Source: a virus. From it: a stretch of DNA of 62,937 bases. A program made the position numbers and the translations under genes. Position 1 is the first letter of the stretch, and each line of letters begins with the position of its first letter. Location: IMG/VR virus record IMGVR_UViG_3300031774_000009, positions 1-62,937 of that record. One strand, written 5' to 3'. Positions 46,281 to 55,399 of the stretch are shown here, piece by piece. The notes beneath the pieces are model-generated. The model ran no database searches. It saw nothing but the letters and a program-made list of their open reading frames with translations, and was not told the origin of the DNA.

Positions 46281-48179
46281 ATGGGCAAAATACTACAATA
46301 TCCAGATTTAGGAGCACCTCCAGCAATAACCGATTTGCTATTTATTGGTGATTATAGCGGCGCGCCTTTAAACCCCGTCACAAAACATGTTTCTATTAAC
46401 AACCTTAATAAAAAATATCAAATATGGGCGGCAGACGGCACTGGATTAAAAGTTACTGATGATGGTGGCACTTATGGTCTTCATCTTCATGATGGAGGCA
46501 ATATTGGTGTTGGCCCCGGCGCTGCTACAACTCCGGGTGCTTTTCTATCTGTGAGAGGGGCCGCCGATTCTAATCTCACCTTAGCTAATTTTTTAAATCC
46601 TTCTGCTACGACAGATGGGAAATATCAACAAATTATTTTTGGAACAGATGCAGCTAATGATAAATCTGTTGTTTTTAGATACTATTATAGTACCACAGAT
46701 GATGCTTCCACATTCAGGATTCAATCTTATGAAGATGCAGCCGCTGCAAATCAAATTGGATTACATTTGAAGGGCGACGGTAATGTAGGAGTAGGTACAA
46801 TTGATCCAGAATTTAATTTAGAAGTAGAAGGTGATTTTGGCGTCTACGATGACAATTATGGCGTAATGGTCGATGCGAGTTTAGGTGAACTTCATGGCAT
46901 CTACCGTGGAGGTGGAAGTACGGCGAGTGGCCCCTTACATTTAAATAGAGGAGCTGGAGGTGATGTTTGGTTGATGTACGGTGACGGAAGCAGCCCAGCT
47001 CTGAAGGTTGAATCTACTGATAAAAAAATAAGTATTGGACACAGTACCGCTGCAGCCAGATTAGATATTAAAGAGGCTGACGGTGCAAGTACCCCTGTTT
47101 TAAAGTTGCACAATGCAGCTAGTGGAACTCCTTATACTGCCATGCAACTTACAACAAGTTCTGATAGTCAGTATTTATTTTGGGACGGTTCATCTTTAGC
47201 TATTAAAAATACTATTGGGCCTATTGGAGCGGGATCAGTTAATTTTGGTAAAACAGGTAAAATAGCTATCAATCAAGCTGTTGGCACGCGTAATTTAGAA
47301 GCAAGCGAAACGAGTGGAGAAGGTATTGTAGCTTCTTTAAATTCTACATCATCAGGTAAAGGCTCTAAAATTTTATTTGTTAATACTACGGATTCTGAAA
47401 GCGTTAATCAATCTCAAGGATTTGGCTTTAGTAGTAATTTAAGCGGCACTCAAACTGTATCATGGTTTGGTGGAGTTTATAGGCCAAGTGGTAGTACGAG
47501 GAATTATTTTGCATTAAATTATGTGGGGGCAGCAGCAAGCGGTGGAGATAGCTTGTATACAATAAATACTACTCTCGCCAATAACCCAATGTATTTGGAT
47601 GATCTAGGCAATGTTAGATTTAAAGCTACGGTACAAGCTTCCGCATATTATGATCAAGGAGGTGATAGCGCTGGAAATTATTGTAGAGGAAGATTTATAC
47701 AAACTTTCTCGTATCGATATTTTTATACAGTAACCGGTAATCAACGATGGACTCCATTATTTTCAGAGCCTGTAGATACTACTAATAATTATGATCATGA
47801 TGGTTCAACTACCCCTGATAAATCAATGTGTAGTAAAGCTCCAATGGCAGGTAGGGTGACGAGGCTTGATGTTTCGTTTACAAATAATGTCTCTAATAAT
47901 AGTGTCAGTGCTTATGTATATAGCGGGACAGATGCTCCCACAACTGATTTAAGCTCTTCTAATGCAGCTTATACAGGCACTATAAGCCTTGGAGGATCGC
48001 TTACAGAAGGAGATTATACAATAGGTTATGATGATTTTACGGAACCAGCAGGTCAAACTAATCGAGATTTTGCTGCAGGAGAATTTTTAATGTTAGCTAT
48101 AGATAATTCTACTGGTAATGGTAATGCTACAGTTGTTGTAACAGTTGAATTTGATGTACCGGATAATTTAGGCGCTTAA
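46281..48179 (+). CDS. Tail fibre-like protein with VG(I/V)G repeats
   Basis: A 632-residue protein. Repeated segments (GNIGVGPGAATTPGAFLSVR; GNVGVGTIDPEFNLEVEGDF; KKISIGHSTAAARLDIKEAD) are typical of trimeric phage fibre or adhesin shafts. The C-terminal 130 residues form a separate beta domain (AYVYSGTDAPTTDLSSSNAA; LMLAIDNSTGNGNATVVVTV). It lies among tail proteins and could be a side fibre or receptor-binding subunit. Confidence 0.65.
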   Translation: MGKILQYPDLGAPPAITDLLFIGDYSGAPLNPVTKHVSINNLNKKYQIWAADGTGLKVTDDGGTYGLHLHDGGNIGVGPGAATTPGAFLSVRGAADSNLTLANFLNPSATTDGKYQQIIFGTDAANDKSVVFRYYYSTTDDASTFRIQSYEDAAAANQIGLHLKGDGNVGVGTIDPEFNLEVEGDFGVYDDNYGVMVDASLGELHGIYRGGGSTASGPLHLNRGAGGDVWLMYGDGSSPALKVESTDKKISIGHSTAAARLDIKEADGASTPVLKLHNAASGTPYTAMQLTTSSDSQYLFWDGSSLAIKNTIGPIGAGSVNFGKTGKIAINQAVGTRNLEASETSGEGIVASLNSTSSGKGSKILFVNTTDSESVNQSQGFGFSSNLSGTQTVSWFGGVYRPSGSTRNYFALNYVGAAASGGDSLYTINTTLANNPMYLDDLGNVRFKATVQASAYYDQGGDSAGNYCRGRFIQTFSYRYFYTVTGNQRWTPLFSEPVDTTNNYDHDGSTTPDKSMCSKAPMAGRVTRLDVSFTNNVSNNSVSAYVYSGTDAPTTDLSSSNAAYTGTISLGGSLTEGDYTIGYDDFTEPAGQTNRDFAAGEFLMLAIDNSTGNGNATVVVTVEFDVPDNLGA

Positions 48180-48976
48180 TGGCAACAAAATTTATAAAAT
48201 ACGAAAACGCTTTACTCAAAATCGCTGATCAAAGCATTATGGCTGAATCGGCGGAGTTGGGAGTAGAGGCAGCTTTACAACCGGTGACTAACATCACCGG
48301 TTCTGTGATTAGATATGCTCCTACTGCGCCTGTTCGAGGTACTTTATCTTTTACTCATTATTGTACCGGAGCTTTTCATGACTTTTTAAATCCTTTAACT
48401 GCTATCGAGCATACAGGAGAGCCTTTAGATGGAAGCTTTGCAGGAATGACTTTTTCAAGTGGCTACATTAAAACTTTAAGTTTTTCTATGGCTCCTTATA
48501 GCCCTATACTGTTTCGTTCTGAGATAGATATATATGGAGAATTAAATGCATTAGATAATGATGGAGATACCGATAACGATTTGAGAAACGAAACTACTTT
48601 AGGGCACTCTTTAAGATCTTATATAGTGGGAACAGACACTAAAATAAACAAAAAAGTTTCTTTTGATTATTCCGTTTCAACTGACCGTAACCCAGTAACA
48701 ACAGTAGGAAATACTTTGCCCGCCCGCGTGACGAAAGAAAATGTCCGGATTAACTTATCTATAGCAGGTGAAGATGTAGGTGATGCTATAAAATCTACCG
48801 GTAATTATGCGGAACTTAATATAAAGATTTTGGACACCTATGGGAGTTCTCCAATAGCAACGTTTGGGTGTTCAGGGCAAATATTTAGTCAGAATTTAAC
48901 TGTAACTGAAGGCGGATATATAGACGGAACAATAGCTGTTTCTCAAGAATACATGACGGGAAGGGCTTTTTATTAA
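48179..48976 (+). CDS. Tail tube-like or distal tail protein
   Basis: A 265-residue beta protein, MATKFIKYENALLKIADQSI at the start, with TAPVRGTLSFTHYCTGAFHD and PARVTKENVRINLSIAGEDV. It resembles the protein of 45313-46278 in style and position. TAATG junctions at both ends show tight coupling. Confidence 0.5.
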   Translation: MATKFIKYENALLKIADQSIMAESAELGVEAALQPVTNITGSVIRYAPTAPVRGTLSFTHYCTGAFHDFLNPLTAIEHTGEPLDGSFAGMTFSSGYIKTLSFSMAPYSPILFRSEIDIYGELNALDNDGDTDNDLRNETTLGHSLRSYIVGTDTKINKKVSFDYSVSTDRNPVTTVGNTLPARVTKENVRINLSIAGEDVGDAIKSTGNYAELNIKILDTYGSSPIATFGCSGQIFSQNLTVTEGGYIDGTIAVSQEYMTGRAFY

Positions 48977-50196
48977 TGCCATCTAATCAATCATATGTTT
49001 TTGGATCGGGTGTAACTAATATCCCGGTGGATTCTTTTGAGCTTGGGAACTCCTATTCTCAATACGATATAGTATTTTTTAGTGGTTATACAGATGGCGT
49101 CACCGAATACTTTCCTCCTGTTACAGGGCATTATTATTATAGTGGAGATACTGCCGCCACTTCGACTGCTGCTAATTCTCCTGCAGGAGCTTCTAGTGTT
49201 TGGACGCAAAAGTTATTTTGTGACCCTTCTTATGGAGCAAGCGTAGAATATTTTAATCAAACTTACGATATAACATTTGGAGATGGTTATTACAACTTAG
49301 CCAATAAAAGTGAAAATTCATTAAAGGTTAAATTTAAATTACCTTTCAATAAACGCTCAGACAAAGAAACAAGAAGTTTAGTTCATTTATTTGAAGATTC
49401 TTTTAATAAAGGAGAAAAACCCAGCGGAGCTTATACAGGCATTTATTATACTCCTTTTGCCCCTTACAATGAAGAGCACGAATTCTATATTGAAGAAATT
49501 ACAAGAGGATATGATTACCCTAATGTTAATACCGTTAGCACTACTTTATTACGAGAAGAACAATCTATTTTAGATTGGCAAGGATATTATATTCCTTTTA
49601 ATCAAACTCAAGGTTTTTGGGAAGCGGGGGCAACATATGACACTCATGATATTGTATATTTAAGCGGTGATGGGTATGTGCCCCATGTTTCTGGATGGTA
49701 TTATTATAGCGGAGCAGATGAAACTACTGCTACAGATGCTAATGGCCCTAACGGAGGATATACTTCAATGTGGACAAAAAGTAATTTTTACTTTGAGATA
49801 AATGGAGGGGCTGCAGTCAATCAAGCTCCTCGGTATTTAAAACAACCTACCCAAAGTGATTTTTATATTAGAACTCAAGATGGATTGAATAAAAGCTTAT
49901 TAAACATGAATTTAAGTTTTAATAACAGAAGCGATAAAGAAGCTAAGGCAATTGTACATTTTTTAGAGACCCATCAAGGTAAAAACCAATTTGAATTTAA
50001 ACCTCCTGCTCCTTATGATATATCAGGGAAAGTTTTTGTATGCCCTAAGTGGGAACATCAAATTAACTATGCAGACAATAATAATGTAGGTGTAAATTTT
50101 ATTGAATTTCCGATCAATATATTAAATGAAAATCTTAGTTTTAGTAGTTTAATTACAGTTGATCCATATTTTAACGCATTCGGACCTTTATCATAA
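48976..50196 (+). CDS. Minor tail protein with internal duplication and CBM-like modules
   Basis: A 406-residue protein built of two copies. Copy 1 has YDIVFFSG, VTGHYYYSGD, then FNKRSDKETRSLVHLFEDS; copy 2 has HDIVYLSG, VSGWYYYSGAD, then FNNRSDKEAKAIVHFLETH. The first parts resemble small chitin- or polysaccharide-binding modules of CBM5/12 type; the second parts resemble lambda gpM-like tail proteins. Probably a tail-tip protein able to touch polysaccharide. Confidence 0.65.
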   Translation: MPSNQSYVFGSGVTNIPVDSFELGNSYSQYDIVFFSGYTDGVTEYFPPVTGHYYYSGDTAATSTAANSPAGASSVWTQKLFCDPSYGASVEYFNQTYDITFGDGYYNLANKSENSLKVKFKLPFNKRSDKETRSLVHLFEDSFNKGEKPSGAYTGIYYTPFAPYNEEHEFYIEEITRGYDYPNVNTVSTTLLREEQSILDWQGYYIPFNQTQGFWEAGATYDTHDIVYLSGDGYVPHVSGWYYYSGADETTATDANGPNGGYTSMWTKSNFYFEINGGAAVNQAPRYLKQPTQSDFYIRTQDGLNKSLLNMNLSFNNRSDKEAKAIVHFLETHQGKNQFEFKPPAPYDISGKVFVCPKWEHQINYADNNNVGVNFIEFPINILNENLSFSSLITVDPYFNAFGPLS

Positions 50197-53100
50197 TGGC
50201 ATTACCCAGCGCAGTTACTAGTAGAGGAGAAGGCAATAATTTTATTGCCACCACAGGAATGGTGCTTACTGGCATTACTGGCTTTGGTGTGCGCACTGGA
50301 TTTTATTTAACTAATAGTGGAAGTCATGCGATAGAAACAACACTAGGTTATAATGAGGGCAATACTCCCGGCATTTTCGAGTTTCCCTCTGGGCAAGAAT
50401 TTACAATTTTACCCGGCAAAAGCAAATTCATTCCATTTGAGATGACTTTCGTGCAGGATAATATTTATGGTCCTATGACCTCTAACTATTCCACTGGGCC
50501 TGACACTTATGGCAAATATGAGACTTTTTTTATTTTAGACTCAATCTCTCAATATAATGGCGAAGGAGATTCCGAAGGAAGCATAAAAGTAAATGTAACC
50601 GGGCAAGCCACAGGCTTCCAAACTACCAGCGGCCCATGGTGGACTTCAGCTCCAGAGCACCCTTCTGGATTTTTGGTTACCACTGATTATGCCCGTAACG
50701 GCAAGCCAGCATCTGTATTAAGGTGGCAGCACCCATCAACCGGATACTATTTAACTAAATATAAAATCGAATATGCGGGTTCACAAGTAGTAGAAGCAGG
50801 TGTGGGAAGTTGGAGTGGTTTGTATGATTTTGATATTAATTATGAGAAGCAGCAGTATAATGGACCCAATATAACCGGCCCAATTAATTATTATAAATAT
50901 GCTACTAATACAGGTATTGCTCAAAAATATACGAGAGGAACTGCTCCAAATCCCGCTACCCCGTATGGCGAATATACAGTTGATGGCTTAGGGTTTAATG
51001 CCAATTATTATTATAGAATAAAAAGTCAATACGTAGATAGAGATGACTCCATTTCCTATGAAAGTCCTTATGTTTATGGATATCCTGTAGATAATTTTGA
51101 GGCTACAGTTACTGATGCTAATGTTAACGGAGGGTTGTTAAGTGGTAGCAGCACCTTAAGTTCAAGCACAGACCCAAGCGAGGTGATTGCTAATAACACT
51201 TCTAGTCCACAAGCCATGGAAATTTATTTTACGCAAGGACAAAAAGATATTAATTTAAAAACTCTTTTTGATGCCGAGATAAATGAGAGAGGGGGTTCTG
51301 TAAATTCTTTTGATTCTGCTCATGCAGATTATGCTTTCACAGGAGTATACTTTGTTCTTCCGGAAGCAATGAATGTAGGGTCAACAATCCAAGGCCAAGC
51401 GGGGATTACTAGTGGGGGTCGAATAAAATATGGGGGCACCGAAATAAAAACTGTTTTAGAGTTGAAAAAAAATTCTACGGTGGCGGGAATAGGAGGGTTA
51501 GGGGGAGACGGTGGATATACAGATATAAGTATAAAAGAAGATGGGACAGATATACAGTATCGAGGCAAGTTTACAGCTATAGAAAAAGGAGATTCAGAGT
51601 CTTCTACTGATGGAACTCAAGGGAGTCCAGCTATTTATATTAATGATACTACTATAGGGGAATTACGGATTAAAAAACATCCCACAGCACACATTTACGG
51701 CGGCGGCGGCGGCGGAGGAGGGGGAGATCCATTCTTTTGGCCTAAAGCTTTTACTTTTAATTCTAATGATACTTTTACGTACAATAAACATAGCAATTAT
51801 AAGGAAGCTTCAATAATAGTTGAAAATGAAGAGGGAGTTAAAATAAGTGTTAATACTACGGATAAAAATAAAGGCACAGGCGTCAACCTGCGAAATGTAA
51901 GCACCAAGAAAGATCAACGAATTACTTTCACTTTGGCTGATATAGTGGGGACTCAATTAGGAGGAGTGGGAGGCGGGGGACAAGGATTTTCAAGCGCAAG
52001 CGGAGGGGCTAGTTTGAAAATTAAAGAGGGTAATGTTGTCGCCACCTTCTCTCAAACAAATGGTAATTTTCTCAATTCAGGTTATGCTTCAACAGCGGTC
52101 CTTAGTAACAAAACATCTCCGGGCGGAAATGGAGGTGTTTTTGGCCAAGATGGAGATAACGCTTTAAATAGAAATTCTGAATTGTTATTTGAGTCGATTC
52201 CTGATAAGAAAGCTGGGATAGGGGGTTTAGCGGGAGAGGGCATTAAAATTATCACAGGCAATAGTGGATATTCTAATCTGGCTAGCTTGGTTCAATACTC
52301 CAATGCTTTAACTCCCACAAGTGCCAATTTCCCTAGTCTCTTAGCATGGTTTACAAGCGAAGATAGTTCTAAAATTACTACTACAACTTCAGGAAGTCCC
52401 GCGTACAAGTATATTAATAAATGGGAATCTAAAAACGACTCTAGCATTTATATAAATTTTCCATGGACTGGAGCCTCTAATAATAACAAACCTATGCTTA
52501 TTGAGGCTGGAACGACACTTAACTCTGACGCTTACACTAAGCCTTTCAATAAGCAAAATGTAGTATTTTTTGCTCCATTGAGGCAGCCCACTGGAGGAAA
52601 ACTTTATGGATTAGTTAAAAGTGGTAAATTAGAATCGAATATGAGCGGGTTCGAAATAATATATTTTATTTATCCCGGCTCTGTTATGGGCGATAGCCCC
52701 AGCGTATTAGCAACACACGGAAGTTGGGATCTTAGCGCCTTTCGAATATTCGAAGGTAATGATCCAAGTAGAGCTCTTTCAGGTAAGTTTTGGGTAAATG
52801 GAAATGGATATCGAGCAAAGTATGCACCGCTAGGGTTTGGGGTTGCGGATTGGACTCTAAATCAACCTTCTATGTTTTATTATACTGAAGGTAATAAGAA
52901 TATGTCAAGCGAAGGCACAGGCCTCCCTGATCAAAAGCGAGCTTTTTTCAGTGACTTTACCAATGGAATTAGTCCTCAAAGAGCATGGATGTATAGCGTC
53001 TCTGGGTCAAGAGAGGCGGGAGGTATAGAATATAAAATTCATAACGACTTAAAAAATATATATACTAGTACAAATGAATTCAGAGGATTGCGTAGATTTC

Positions 53101-53576
53101 ACTGGCGTCCTATTCCATATATAGGGTTAAACCACGGGACGGTGTTTCCGAATTATAATGCTTTCCATGGAGGGATTAGCGATATTTTAGTTTTCAAAAA
53201 GAGACTAACCGATACCGAAAGGGCGGCGGTATACTCTTATATTGCTAATAAAAGGTTACGAGTGCCGATTGTTAAATACCAGACAGTGACTTCTGGTGGG
53301 ACATCTTATAAAGCAAATTTACAAACGATCTTCATACAACTTACTTCCACTCCAGAATACATCGCAATAGGAAGAAAAATTATTTTTTCTAATGGAGCAG
53401 TGTTTACATTCACTGCAAATGCTCTTAAGTCTGTCAGCGCCATAGTGGTACAAGGAAGTTTGACAAGTGACCTTCCTTCGGGGACAAGTGGCACCTTATA
53501 TCCTTCTGATTTTGATCGTAACACGCTGGAAATGCAAAATGGATTCGCAGGATTCAACGAAGGACCCCAATGGTAA
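50196..53576 (+). CDS. Large tail protein with FN3-like and LamG-like domains
   Basis: A 1126-residue protein. The N-terminal about 140 residues form a beta domain. A fibronectin type III-like domain follows (about 160-300; FLVTTDYARNGKPASVLRWQ). A Gly-rich hinge (GGGGGGGGDP, VGGGGQGFSSASGG) lies in the middle. The end carries a concanavalin/LamG-like domain with the ILVFKKRLTDTERAAVYSYI motif, then one copy of a small beta module (IAIGRKIIFSNGAVFTFTAN). Probably adhesion to a host glycan or protein. Confidence 0.7.
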   Translation: MALPSAVTSRGEGNNFIATTGMVLTGITGFGVRTGFYLTNSGSHAIETTLGYNEGNTPGIFEFPSGQEFTILPGKSKFIPFEMTFVQDNIYGPMTSNYSTGPDTYGKYETFFILDSISQYNGEGDSEGSIKVNVTGQATGFQTTSGPWWTSAPEHPSGFLVTTDYARNGKPASVLRWQHPSTGYYLTKYKIEYAGSQVVEAGVGSWSGLYDFDINYEKQQYNGPNITGPINYYKYATNTGIAQKYTRGTAPNPATPYGEYTVDGLGFNANYYYRIKSQYVDRDDSISYESPYVYGYPVDNFEATVTDANVNGGLLSGSSTLSSSTDPSEVIANNTSSPQAMEIYFTQGQKDINLKTLFDAEINERGGSVNSFDSAHADYAFTGVYFVLPEAMNVGSTIQGQAGITSGGRIKYGGTEIKTVLELKKNSTVAGIGGLGGDGGYTDISIKEDGTDIQYRGKFTAIEKGDSESSTDGTQGSPAIYINDTTIGELRIKKHPTAHIYGGGGGGGGGDPFFWPKAFTFNSNDTFTYNKHSNYKEASIIVENEEGVKISVNTTDKNKGTGVNLRNVSTKKDQRITFTLADIVGTQLGGVGGGGQGFSSASGGASLKIKEGNVVATFSQTNGNFLNSGYASTAVLSNKTSPGGNGGVFGQDGDNALNRNSELLFESIPDKKAGIGGLAGEGIKIITGNSGYSNLASLVQYSNALTPTSANFPSLLAWFTSEDSSKITTTTSGSPAYKYINKWESKNDSSIYINFPWTGASNNNKPMLIEAGTTLNSDAYTKPFNKQNVVFFAPLRQPTGGKLYGLVKSGKLESNMSGFEIIYFIYPGSVMGDSPSVLATHGSWDLSAFRIFEGNDPSRALSGKFWVNGNGYRAKYAPLGFGVADWTLNQPSMFYYTEGNKNMSSEGTGLPDQKRAFFSDFTNGISPQRAWMYSVSGSREAGGIEYKIHNDLKNIYTSTNEFRGLRRFHWRPIPYIGLNHGTVFPNYNAFHGGISDILVFKKRLTDTERAAVYSYIANKRLRVPIVKYQTVTSGGTSYKANLQTIFIQLTSTPEYIAIGRKIIFSNGAVFTFTANALKSVSAIVVQGSLTSDLPSGTSGTLYPSDFDRNTLEMQNGFAGFNEGPQW

Positions 53577-53582
53577 TATAAT

Positions 53583-55052
53583 ATGTCTACACAATCACAT
53601 AATACAGCTTTACTTGATTTAGAGCCCGATACTTTAATTGAATTATATGAAATTGATTTAGGGGAACAAGATGGCTTGTATCGCTTTCATCCCGGCAAAA
53701 ATAACTTAAAAGATATAATGCTAAGTGATGCTCAAGGTGAACTTCAAACTTATTATCCACTGCCCATTGAAACAAGTGGATGGGAAATGAAAGGGGACGG
53801 ATCATTGCCGAGGCCAAAGTTATTAATGGCTAATCCTCAAGGGCTCATAAGTGATGCAATCAAAAGAAGAGGGGATCTTATTGGCAATACAATTATTCGG
53901 AAAAGAATTTTTATGAAGTTTTTGGATAATGAAAATTTTCCTGATAACTTTAATCCTTTTGCTATCCCTGATCCTAATTCTCGTTTTGACGATGACATTT
54001 TTACTATTAATCGCAAAACTCAGGAAAATAAATACTATATAGAGTGGGAGCTTGTTTCTCCCTTAGAACTGGAAGATGTACAAGTGCCGGCTCGAACAAT
54101 GATTGCTGATTATTGTCCATGGCAGTATAGAGGGGAAGGATGCAGTTATGGCAAAAGATCGGATTTTAAAGAGCAAGCGGTGACAATGGCTAATCAGAAA
54201 GCAGTTACTCCTACTGAATTTTTTGCTAATGACAATGGGGTAAATTTAGGCATTCCTCTTGCTGATGAAAATAATAAAAAATTTACTACTCCAGAGGGAT
54301 ACAATTTAACTTTGAATTGGTGCGGAGACTATGTCAAAGATAGTGTAACGGTAACAGCCGATGGAGCTGCTACTCTTTCTACGGTGACGATCAATAATGG
54401 CGCTGGTTATGCTTACGGTGACACTTCAATGACTGTGGATTCTTTGCCAGTTGCCATTGCTAGTGGTAAGGTCATTACTTTTGCTAATGGGGCGGAGTTT
54501 ACCTTAAGCTCTTTGGCTGGGGCGACCGCGGTTTCCGTTTCAGGAAATTTTCGCGACGGAGACTCTGTGGCTGATAATGAAGTAGGCACTGTTGCCCAAA
54601 CTGTAAGTGTGGATGCATTACCCGCAGCTATAGACAAAGATCGTACAATTGTTTTCAGCACCGGCGCTACTCTTAAATTGGATACGGATGCAGCCAAAAC
54701 AGCCGCATCACTTTCGGGTGTTTTAAGTGCCGCTTTAGCTGACAATTTAGTAGGAAGCACCAAATATGTAGCAGGGGACGTTATAAGAATAATATCCAAA
54801 ATAGAAAATATTGCTAAAAAAGAAGTAACCAAAACCCAAGAAAATTTAGAAACTCGGCCTGATCAATTTTATGTATGCATTGAAGAGGTGGCTACTTCCT
54901 CTGACCCTCGTTATACCATGCAATCATGGCGTAGCGATCAATGCTCTAAAACTTTAAATGGATGTAAATGTAGATATGTAGAGTACGGTATTTACAGGTT
55001 AGGGCTACCTTTTGGAGGATTTCCATCTATTGAAAAGTACAGATATCAGTAA
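53583..55052 (+). CDS. Minor tail protein L-like, with inserted beta modules
   Basis: A 489-residue protein of the lambda gpL type, a tail-tip protein. Family features are the N-terminal LEPDTLIELYEIDL, CPWQYRGEGCSYGK, and late Cys (DQCSKTLNGCKCRYVEY), giving four or more Cys that bind an iron-sulfur cluster in lambda gpL. Between them (about residues 260-400) are two copies of a small beta module (LPVAIASGKVITFANGAEFT; LPAAIDKDRTIVFSTGATLK) that gpL usually lacks. Confidence 0.75.
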   Translation: MSTQSHNTALLDLEPDTLIELYEIDLGEQDGLYRFHPGKNNLKDIMLSDAQGELQTYYPLPIETSGWEMKGDGSLPRPKLLMANPQGLISDAIKRRGDLIGNTIIRKRIFMKFLDNENFPDNFNPFAIPDPNSRFDDDIFTINRKTQENKYYIEWELVSPLELEDVQVPARTMIADYCPWQYRGEGCSYGKRSDFKEQAVTMANQKAVTPTEFFANDNGVNLGIPLADENNKKFTTPEGYNLTLNWCGDYVKDSVTVTADGAATLSTVTINNGAGYAYGDTSMTVDSLPVAIASGKVITFANGAEFTLSSLAGATAVSVSGNFRDGDSVADNEVGTVAQTVSVDALPAAIDKDRTIVFSTGATLKLDTDAAKTAASLSGVLSAALADNLVGSTKYVAGDVIRIISKIENIAKKEVTKTQENLETRPDQFYVCIEEVATSSDPRYTMQSWRSDQCSKTLNGCKCRYVEYGIYRLGLPFGGFPSIEKYRYQ

Positions 55053-55380
55053 AGTTTTTTTAAAAAAAATATCAAAAGTAGGCGAATCATGCAATTTTGA
55101 GATTTGTGGAGCCGCTACCAAAGAAAAATTACATTTTTTTAAAAATTTATCAAAAACCCCCAAAGAAAGTTTTTTTGTATCCCCACAAGAATATGTAGGT
55201 TTATATGATGATATTAAATTTTTCTTCCATTCTCATTGTTTAGGAGGGCCAAAGCCTAGTGAAGCCGATATTGATGCAGCCCGTGAGTTACTAAGACCGT
55301 TTTTAATATATTCTAGTGTAGAAAAAAACTTTTCATTTTATTGCCCAAAAACACAGAAGTCAATTTATTTTTCACTTTAA
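55012..55380 (+). CDS. JAB/MPN metallopeptidase, gpK-like, non-ATG start
   Basis: A 122-residue protein with the JAB1/MPN zinc site FFHSHCLGGPKPSEADIDAA (H-x-H, then S and D), preceded by CGAAT. In lambda, gpK joins this with an NlpC/P60 domain; that part is missing here. No ATG is available, so it starts at TTG 55012 or 55030, inside the 3' end of the gpL gene. It may process tail proteins or cleave peptidoglycan links. Confidence 0.75.
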   Translation: MEDFHLLKSTDISKVFLKKISKVGESCNFEICGAATKEKLHFFKNLSKTPKESFFVSPQEYVGLYDDIKFFFHSHCLGGPKPSEADIDAARELLRPFLIYSSVEKNFSFYCPKTQKSIYFSL

Positions 55381-55395
55381 ATGTGTATAATAATA
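55381..55395 (+). promoter_or_regulatory. Late-type promoter motif variant ATGTGTATAATAATA
   Basis: Motif with a perfect TATAAT, 4 nt before ATG 55400. Confidence 0.5.
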
Positions 55396-55399
55396 GGTA

